This document shows, in pieces, positions 39,772 through 45,348 of a stretch of DNA of 45,348 nt. Under the pieces are notes generated by a model. It made no database searches, was not told the origin of the DNA, and saw nothing but the letters and a program-made list of their open reading frames with translations. The DNA comes from Gammaproteobacteria bacterium (GTDB taxonomy: Bacteria > Pseudomonadota > Gammaproteobacteria > SZUA-152), in contig JAKIUF010000036.1 of NCBI GenBank assembly GCA_021647705.1, positions 1-45,348 on the forward strand, given 5' to 3'. Position 1 is the first letter of the stretch. Every line of letters begins with the position of its first letter. A program made the position numbers and the translations under genes.

Positions 39772-40980
39772 ATGCATGTTGCAACCGCCGACTCAACACT
39801 GGAGTCTTCCAAAGAAGCCGCAAGTCAACTTTGGGAGCAGCTGTCAAACCGTCTGGGCAATCCCCCTGACTGGATCGTTGTTGCTCCATCCGTCAACTAC
39901 GACATACCCCAAGTGCAACAAACATTAAACAGCCTCGGGGCCAAACGTTTCCACGGAAGCACGTCTTGTCTCGGGGCAATGACCGAGCGTGGTGTAATCA
40001 ATGCCGAAGGACGAGGTATCGCTGCCTTTGGCATTGCTGACCCTAATGGAGATTATGGTGTCGGTGAAGCATCGCTGGACGCGACAACATCACCGGAAGC
40101 AGCGGCTTGTCAGGCACTGGATGCTGCGCTCAGTGACGCTGAGCGGCCTGGTGAAGTACCCGACCTGATATGGATCAGCGCTCCTCCCGGCTGTGAAGAA
40201 AGAGTGATTAGCGGACTTGAGTCCTCACTGGGTGCAGGCGTACCTATTGTTGGCGGCAGCTCAGCTGACAACGATGTCAGTGGCCAATGGGCTCAGCTGA
40301 CTCAGGTTGGTGTGCATCTTAATGCCGTTATCGTCTCGGTACTGTTCCCATCGACAAAACTCCATTTTGCGTTTCACAGTGGTTATGAGCCGACAGAAAT
40401 AAAAGGTCGCGTGACCCGTGCTGATGGTCGTATTTTATATGAAATTGACGAACGCCCCGCAGCAGAAGTTTACAACGACTGGACCGATGGTGTGCTCCAG
40501 GATGCGCTTGCGACAGGCGAGCAAAACGTACTGCCGCTGACGACATTGTACCCGCTGGGCCGGGTAGTCGGCAGCGTTGGTGGCACAGCCTATCATCAAC
40601 TGTCCCACCCGGACCGTATTACCTCGGAACGAGGCCTGAGCCTGTTCTCAGATGTTGAGGTGGGTGATGAGGTTTGGTTAATGCAAGGAACCCGACACAG
40701 TCTGGTTGAACGGGGCGGACGTGTGGCCCGTGCAGCAATGCAGGCTGGCAACATCAAACCAGATGATATCGCTGGTGGTCTGGTAATTTATTGCGCAGGC
40801 TGTATGTTAACCGTCCAAGATCAAATGGATGACGTGGTTGGCCATCTTAATGATGCCCTAGACGGACACCCCTTCCTGGGCTCATTTACCTTTGGTGAAC
40901 AAGGCTGCTTTATCGGTGGTGAAAACCGCCATGGAAATCTGATGATTTCAGTCCTGTTATTAGGTAATGCCCCTGCGTAA
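39772..40980 (+). CDS. FIST-domain sensory protein
   Basis: This 402-residue protein has a FIST N domain (about 25-215, with ASQLWEQLSNRLG, GSTSCLGAMTERGV and a GGSSADND motif) and a FIST C domain (about 225-380, with AAEVYNDWTDGVL, VYCAGC-like IYCAGCMLTVQD and FLGSFTFGEQG). FIST proteins are thought to bind small ligands such as amino acids and occur next to signalling proteins. AAAAAGGAG is a strong ribosome site. The protein has no membrane segment or signal, so it should sense in the cytoplasm. Its stop lies three bases before the histidine kinase start, so the two form an operon and probably a complex. Confidence 0.93.
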   Translation: MHVATADSTLESSKEAASQLWEQLSNRLGNPPDWIVVAPSVNYDIPQVQQTLNSLGAKRFHGSTSCLGAMTERGVINAEGRGIAAFGIADPNGDYGVGEASLDATTSPEAAACQALDAALSDAERPGEVPDLIWISAPPGCEERVISGLESSLGAGVPIVGGSSADNDVSGQWAQLTQVGVHLNAVIVSVLFPSTKLHFAFHSGYEPTEIKGRVTRADGRILYEIDERPAAEVYNDWTDGVLQDALATGEQNVLPLTTLYPLGRVVGSVGGTAYHQLSHPDRITSERGLSLFSDVEVGDEVWLMQGTRHSLVERGGRVARAAMQAGNIKPDDIAGGLVIYCAGCMLTVQDQMDDVVGHLNDALDGHPFLGSFTFGEQGCFIGGENRHGNLMISVLLLGNAPA

Positions 40981-40983
40981 CAC

Positions 40984-42669
40984 ATGAAACAAGTCAATGA
41001 AGAACTCCGAGAGAGTTTAGTCGAACTTCAGGTTCAACTTGAACAGGAACGTACATGGCGTAAAGAAGGTGATTTACTGCTTGAGGGTGTTACCCGTCTG
41101 GCCATCGCGCGAGACTCCGAAACCGTTTACGCGGTTCTTGTCGATGTACTTGGCCCACTGTTAGGCTTTGATGTGGCCGCTTTATTTTTGGCTGATGACA
41201 ATGCGCTGGTATCAATGGCCGCAGAGGAGCACTCACTCGCCGGGGTTCGACTAAGTATCGACTCTGCCTTACGGCGAGTATTGCTCGGCAAATCTGTAGC
41301 CGTTTTTGATACCTCAAAACAACCTGCCTGGGCAGCACAATCCTCCACCCTGCTTGACCGTGTTCGTTCAGCATTACACATTCCCATTTTTGCCGGAGAA
41401 AGTGTTGCCGTACTGATTTGTGTCCATTCAGAAAAAGGTTTTTTCTCCGCCCGCCATACCCGTATTGCACAGCGTATTATGCCAATGGTATCGGCCGCTT
41501 TACTCTCTATCCAAGGCTTTCAACTACGACTGAAAAGTGAACAACAAAACCAGGCAGCAGCAGCCGTTGCAACACACCGCGATCTTCTTGAGCGTGCCCT
41601 GGGCAGTGTGGGGGCCGGTGTCGGCTATGTGACATCCGCAGACCTGGTGCCACTCGGACGGACGTTGCATGAGATTCTTGCAGACTGGAAAACACCAGAC
41701 GCCTGGTGGTTACACTACCGCAACCATTTGCACCCCGGACATACGGTACTCATCAATGATACCAGCCCAACAGGTAACCGTTTTACGCATGAAGCCACAC
41801 TGATGGACACCACAGGCGATGATCAACTATTACTGATTGCCGATGTAACCCGTTGGGTGCTTGCCGAGCAAGCCTTGCAAGACATGAATGCCGAATTGAT
41901 TGTTGCACGTGATGCAGCACTATCCGCAAATCGTGCCAAATCTAATTTTCTCGCCAACATGAGCCATGAACTGCGCACACCGCTGAATGCTATTATGGGC
42001 TATACCGATTTACTAACTGAAGATGCACAAGCACGCAAAGAAACGGAGACACTTAGCTATCTTGAGCAAGTATTACAGGCTGCCACACAACTCCTGTCTC
42101 TCATTGATGATGTTCTTGATTTATCCAGAATCGACGCTGAGCCCATTAACATGCATATGGGCTGGATCGATCTGGACAACTTGCTGGAAGACATCCACGT
42201 GACAATCACACCGGCCATTGAGCAGCATGGCAATACCTTGCGAATCACATGCAAAATATCCCGAAATAAAATCTGGGCCAACAAAGATCGTTTACAGCAG
42301 GTACTCCTGAATCTCCTGTCGAATGCCGCCAAATTTACTACCTCTGGATTTATTGAGATTTATGTTGGCTTATGTCACACAGATGATGGTCGGGAGCAAT
42401 TCTCATTTGAGGTAAGAGATACCGGAGTGGGTATTCCAGCAGATCGCCTGGAAGATATTTTTCAACCTTTTTCCCAAGTGGATACCAGCAACACTCGGCG
42501 TTATGGAGGCACTGGTCTTGGCTTGACGATTAGTCGCAGTTATTGTGAATTAATGGGCGGCAGCTTAGAAGTCACTTCGACGGTAAACGTCGGGTCAATA
42601 TTCACCGTATTGTTACCCGCAACCTGCCCATCGAATGACAATGAGAACAAAGAACGAAGAGAACACTGA
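40984..42669 (+). CDS. cytoplasmic GAF/PAS-like sensor histidine kinase
   Basis: This 561-residue protein has no membrane segment. In order: a coiled-coil start (VNEELRESLVELQVQLEQERTWR), a GAF domain (about 40-180), a PAS-like region (about 200-300), HisKA with the phospho-acceptor in NMSHELRTPLNAIMGY (about residue 330) and HATPase_c with NLLSNAAKFT, DTGVGIPADRL and GGTGLGLTIS. No receiver domain is attached, and no response regulator gene is adjacent. The FIST gene upstream is coupled by three bases and is the likely input subunit. It may phosphorylate an unlinked regulator or a GGDEF/EAL protein; that is inference. Confidence 0.93.
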   Translation: MKQVNEELRESLVELQVQLEQERTWRKEGDLLLEGVTRLAIARDSETVYAVLVDVLGPLLGFDVAALFLADDNALVSMAAEEHSLAGVRLSIDSALRRVLLGKSVAVFDTSKQPAWAAQSSTLLDRVRSALHIPIFAGESVAVLICVHSEKGFFSARHTRIAQRIMPMVSAALLSIQGFQLRLKSEQQNQAAAAVATHRDLLERALGSVGAGVGYVTSADLVPLGRTLHEILADWKTPDAWWLHYRNHLHPGHTVLINDTSPTGNRFTHEATLMDTTGDDQLLLIADVTRWVLAEQALQDMNAELIVARDAALSANRAKSNFLANMSHELRTPLNAIMGYTDLLTEDAQARKETETLSYLEQVLQAATQLLSLIDDVLDLSRIDAEPINMHMGWIDLDNLLEDIHVTITPAIEQHGNTLRITCKISRNKIWANKDRLQQVLLNLLSNAAKFTTSGFIEIYVGLCHTDDGREQFSFEVRDTGVGIPADRLEDIFQPFSQVDTSNTRRYGGTGLGLTISRSYCELMGGSLEVTSTVNVGSIFTVLLPATCPSNDNENKERREH

Positions 42670-42774
42670 ACATTTAAAAAACAGACGGGACGCGTAATAT
42701 TCCTGGCTCCCCTCACGCATCCGCACGCAGCATATATCCAACGTAAATACCGCAAAAAAACAGGGGAAAATAGC

Positions 42775-43071
42775 ATGCATACAACACTGGTCAACGTTAA
42801 CGTCAAAACCGAGCACATCGATAACTTTATTGCGGCAACACAGTTGAACCATGAAGCGTCAGTACAAGAACCCGGAAATTTGCGTTTTGACATACTGCAA
42901 ATGGCGGATACCCCTAACCGGTTTATCCTTTACGAAGCTTACCGTAGCGCCGATGCCGCAGCGGCACACAAAGAAACCGCACACTACCTGACATGGAGAG
43001 AAACGGTTGCAGACTGGATGGCATCACCGCGCGAGGGAGTACACTATGTCGGATTATTCCCAGAGTATTAA
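42775..43071 (+). CDS. LsrG-like antibiotic-biosynthesis-monooxygenase-fold protein
   Basis: This 98-residue ABM-fold protein has TLVNVNVKTEHIDNFIAATQLNHEASVQEPGNLRFDILQ, the typical N-terminus of LsrG and related small enzymes, and YEAYRSADAAAAHKETAHYLTW, with a His pattern that is conserved in LsrG. LsrG isomerises phospho-AI-2 in the autoinducer-2 pathway, but no lsr transport genes are here, so the substrate may differ. The protein is a dimeric ferredoxin-like alpha-beta barrel in known relatives. Its 3' end overlaps the alcohol dehydrogenase start by 26 bases. Confidence 0.85.
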   Translation: MHTTLVNVNVKTEHIDNFIAATQLNHEASVQEPGNLRFDILQMADTPNRFILYEAYRSADAAAAHKETAHYLTWRETVADWMASPREGVHYVGLFPEY

Positions 43072-44272
43072 ACCAATGGAACTAAACGCATTTTCCACAG
43101 TTCGTCTGCCACGGATTATTTTTGGCGAAGACAGCCACAAACAACTGCCATCCCTTGTGGCGGCCTACGGCCGTCAGATACTTCTGGTTACGGGTGCTAC
43201 CTCTTTTTGTGCAACGCCTTATTGGTCACAACTTCGGGATGCATTGGAAGACGCAGGGTTGCAGTGGAACAATGTGATCATTGATGGAGAACCATCGCCA
43301 CAACAGGTAGACCAGATTGTGGCGCAATTTCACCAAACCGGGATTAACAGCGTTCTAGCCATTGGCGGCGGCAGCGTACTGGATGCCGCCAAAGCTATTG
43401 CCGGACTCCTGCCGCAAGGAAACTCGGTCATGGATTATCTGGAGGGTGTCGGTCAAAACCTTGACTATAAAGGCCCGGCCATACCCTTCATTGCGGTACC
43501 CACTACTGCCGGTACCGGCAGTGAAGCCACCATGAATGCCGTGCTCAGTAAACAAGGGCGCAATGGTTTCAAAAAATCGTTTCGCCATCCCGACCTGGTA
43601 GCTGAAATTGCCGTTGTCGATCCGCTGCTGCTGGCTTCCTGCCCGCCTGCACTGATCGCCGCCAACGGCATGGACGCCTTCACCCAATTATTGGAATCCT
43701 ATTTATCGTGTCGTGCCAACCCGTTAACAGACGCTTTGGCATGGAGTGGCCTGGAAGCAATGACTCAACATTTCTTTGCGGCCTGGGAGGGAGGCGACAA
43801 CGAGACAGCCCGGCAAGGCCGTGCCGGTATCGCTTATGGCGCACTGATTTCCGGCATTACCCTGGCGCAGGTGGGTCTGGGCTCTGTGCATGGTTTGGCA
43901 TCACCCCTTGGCGCTTATTTCCCCATTCCTCACGGCGTTGTATGCGGCACATTAGTTGCCGCAGCCACTGAAGGTAATATCCGCAGCCTGCACCAACGCC
44001 AGCCGGACAGCTCCGCACTTAAAAAATATGCACAGCTTGGTCGTTTATTGAATCCTGACACAAAATTAACTGATTCTCAGGCACAAGAGGCATTGATAAC
44101 GACACTGCATGAATGGACCCAACGACTGAAGCTTCCCCGGCTGGCTCACTATGGCGTTCAGGTATCAGACGTAGACAGCATTGTCGCCGGTTGCCGCGGT
44201 GGCAGTATGCGCACCAACCCGATTGTGTTAACCGACAATGAGATACGTGAAATTATTGAATCACGACGTTAG
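43046..44272 (+). CDS. iron-type alcohol dehydrogenase
   Basis: The ATG at 43046 (GAGGGAGT ribosome site) gives 408 residues; the frame opens at 43007. The fold is the Fe-ADH family: GGGSVLDAAKAIAGL (NAD loop), TTAGTGSEATMNAVL and GSVHGLASPLGAYFPIPHG with two His metal ligands 14 residues apart. The usual first pair, D...H in GMDALTHxxE, appears as NGMDAFTQLLESY, with Gln in place of His. Its substrate is unknown; overlap with the LsrG-like gene suggests both act on one small carbonyl compound. Confidence 0.9.
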   Translation: MSDYSQSIKPMELNAFSTVRLPRIIFGEDSHKQLPSLVAAYGRQILLVTGATSFCATPYWSQLRDALEDAGLQWNNVIIDGEPSPQQVDQIVAQFHQTGINSVLAIGGGSVLDAAKAIAGLLPQGNSVMDYLEGVGQNLDYKGPAIPFIAVPTTAGTGSEATMNAVLSKQGRNGFKKSFRHPDLVAEIAVVDPLLLASCPPALIAANGMDAFTQLLESYLSCRANPLTDALAWSGLEAMTQHFFAAWEGGDNETARQGRAGIAYGALISGITLAQVGLGSVHGLASPLGAYFPIPHGVVCGTLVAAATEGNIRSLHQRQPDSSALKKYAQLGRLLNPDTKLTDSQAQEALITTLHEWTQRLKLPRLAHYGVQVSDVDSIVAGCRGGSMRTNPIVLTDNEIREIIESRR

Positions 44273-44319
44273 AAAGTTTTTCATCACACATTCGCCACAC
44301 ATTTGCCACACAAGGATTA

Positions 44320-44955
44320 TCAAAACCCTTTACTACCGGAGACAATCTCTTCCAGGCGACCATTATTAAACGTTAAAATACGCATAAAACGGGTTGGGCC
44401 AAGATTGTATGTCCACTCATCAATACGGCGTTCCACCAAGCGACGACTTCCTCCCGAAATGCTGCTAAACACCTCTTCGGTCCGGGAGTCTTTAAAAAAT
44501 GGCTCGCCACACCGTTGCAACACTTCATATTGGCTTAACCCGGTATCCAATATATAGGTATCACAATGAGCAGATAAGCGACTGTCTTTACGGTAACCAT
44601 GGCTGCCCGTGGAAATCGTCTTGAGCCTGCCATTTTCAAAGACGAGGAAACGTAAAAACTTTTGGGGGCCAAAGTTATAAATCCACTGTTCACGTTCCAT
44701 GGAAATACGCCGTTCGTGTAACCCGGCAAAGTCTTCGATGAACTTTTCGGACCACTGATCACGCCAGTCCGGCGTGCCACATCGAATCAATACTTCCGCT
44801 TTGCTATCGTTTGTTGTCACTAGACGATTGCCACATCTCATTGAATCTGCCACGGAAGATGTGGAATACAAAACAGCCAGGATGAGTAATACAACAGCAA
44901 GCTGAATGCTATTAACCTGACAACGGAAATAAATGGGTCTGGATAGAGTCATCAT
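44320..44955 (-). CDS. exported DUF2845 protein with two tandem repeats
   Basis: With the ATG at 44955 (GGATAAA in front; the frame opens at 45018) it has 211 residues and a signal or membrane segment (NSIQLAVVLLILAVLYSTSSVAD). The mature part consists of two DUF2845 units: SMRCGNRLV...RCGTPDWR...WIYNFGP...GRLKTISTGSHGY and CDTYILDTG...RCGEPFFK...WTYNLGP...GRLEEIVSGSKGF. Each unit keeps the C..RCG(x)P and W(I/T)YN(F/L)GP motifs. The family's function is unknown. It is convergent with the alcohol dehydrogenase gene. Confidence 0.85.
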   Translation of the reverse strand: MMTLSRPIYFRCQVNSIQLAVVLLILAVLYSTSSVADSMRCGNRLVTTNDSKAEVLIRCGTPDWRDQWSEKFIEDFAGLHERRISMEREQWIYNFGPQKFLRFLVFENGRLKTISTGSHGYRKDSRLSAHCDTYILDTGLSQYEVLQRCGEPFFKDSRTEEVFSSISGGSRRLVERRIDEWTYNLGPTRFMRILTFNNGRLEEIVSGSKGF

Positions 44956-45039
44956 TTTATCCAACAGATTAAAGTACTTATCATAAAACTTAATGGTATA
45001 TGCGTCCAACCATTCCATTGTTAATGTCTATAATGCGAA

Positions 45040-45173
45040 TTAGGCGCTAAAAATATTCAACCAAATAAAATCATTAGTTTACATTCGGTCGAACAGATTG
45101 TTCCTCGATCACAAGTCACAGCATTATAAAATCCAACGCAAAGGCGCGAAGACGCAGAGCGCGCAAAGAGTTA
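45040..45173 (-). repeat. palindromic dispersed repeat, copy F, truncated
   Basis: It starts TTAGGCGCTAAAAATATTC, passes AGTTTACATTCGGTCGAACAG and the inner arm AACGCAAAGGCGCGAAGACG, and agrees with copy E up to GCGCGCAAAGAGTTA. It then changes abruptly at about 45174. The missing half would lie beyond the IS element. Confidence 0.8.
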
Positions 45174-45348
45174 CCTGATTACCCATAATCCTCAGCTATT
45201 CCCACAAGAGATTCTATACTCAAATAAGTGAGCATCAAGCGAGGGTAAGTTCATGAAAAATAAAGTTCAATTTCAAAAAGGCTACAGTTTACCTCAGTTT
45301 TTGAAGGAGTATGGGACAGAAGAACAATGCCGAAAAGCGTTATTTAAA
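45174..45348 (+). mobile_element. left end of an IS1595-type insertion sequence (partial)
   Basis: The DNA after copy F leads into a transposase gene. The element end is placed at about 45174, where similarity to copy E stops; the terminal inverted repeat cannot be checked because the other end is outside the window. Confidence 0.5.
45253..45348 (+). CDS. IS1595-family transposase, N-terminal part (partial)
   Basis: The first 32 residues read KGYSLPQFLKEYGTEEQCRKALF. This is the start of the zinc-ribbon domain found in IS1595-group transposases, where (G)YSLPxFLxxYGTEEQCRxALF is followed by a Cys pair. GAGGG lies eight bases before the ATG. The window ends before the DDE catalytic domain. 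Confidence 0.82.
   Translation, partial: MKNKVQFQKGYSLPQFLKEYGTEEQCRKALFK

Overview
The window is chromosomal DNA of moderate GC content from a gammaproteobacterium. The evidence is the gene order. One block reads dnaQ, rnhA, methyltransferase, gloB, mltD, YejF-type ABC ATPase, fabI, ppiD, hupB, lon, clpX, clpP, tig, tRNA cluster, folD, cysS, cyclophilin, lpxH. To my knowledge this is the Pseudomonas-type arrangement of these housekeeping genes. The species cannot be named from the sequence alone, and the moderate GC and simple intergenic repeats argue against Pseudomonas itself.

Layout. 1-3163: end of a sugar-nucleotide epimerase gene, an exported rhodanese and a membrane GGDEF-EAL protein. 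3188-8477: dnaQ, rnhA and a methyltransferase on the minus strand, then gloB and mltD on the plus strand. 8537-11591: a double-domain peptide ABC ATPase without its permeases, and fabI. 11928-21144: the protein quality-control block (ppiD, hupB, lon, clpX, clpP, tig, all minus strand) with tRNA-Asp and tRNA-Val; ppiD carries a frameshift. 21205-22124: five more tRNA genes (Leu, Lys, His, Arg, Pro). 22355-29267: folD, an inserted nucleotidyltransferase/ribbon-helix-helix pair, cysS, two tandem cyclophilins, lpxH, a lipoprotein and a ferritin-like DUF455 protein. 29747-39259: a metzincin-like protein with an altered zinc motif, an MltC-like transglycosylase, a large membrane-anchored unknown, tex and a lone modA. 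39772-45018: a FIST sensor with a cytoplasmic histidine kinase, an LsrG-like monooxygenase overlapping an iron-type alcohol dehydrogenase, and a tandem DUF2845 protein. The window ends inside an IS1595-type transposase gene.

The intergenic spaces hold a family of about 250-275 bp palindromic elements (five copies, A, B, D, E and F in the text). Each has a long internal inverted repeat, and several ends carry a TTAAGCGCTAAA-like terminal repeat. The last copy is cut where the IS-type sequence begins. A sixth, simpler palindrome lies at 35825-35891.

The most notable sites are: the nucleotidyltransferase/RHH pair, whose promoter spacer is filled by a perfect 16-bp palindrome and whose mRNA is predicted to be leaderless; the FIST-kinase operon; the QELGH-type metalloprotease with no visible signal peptide; and the repeat family.
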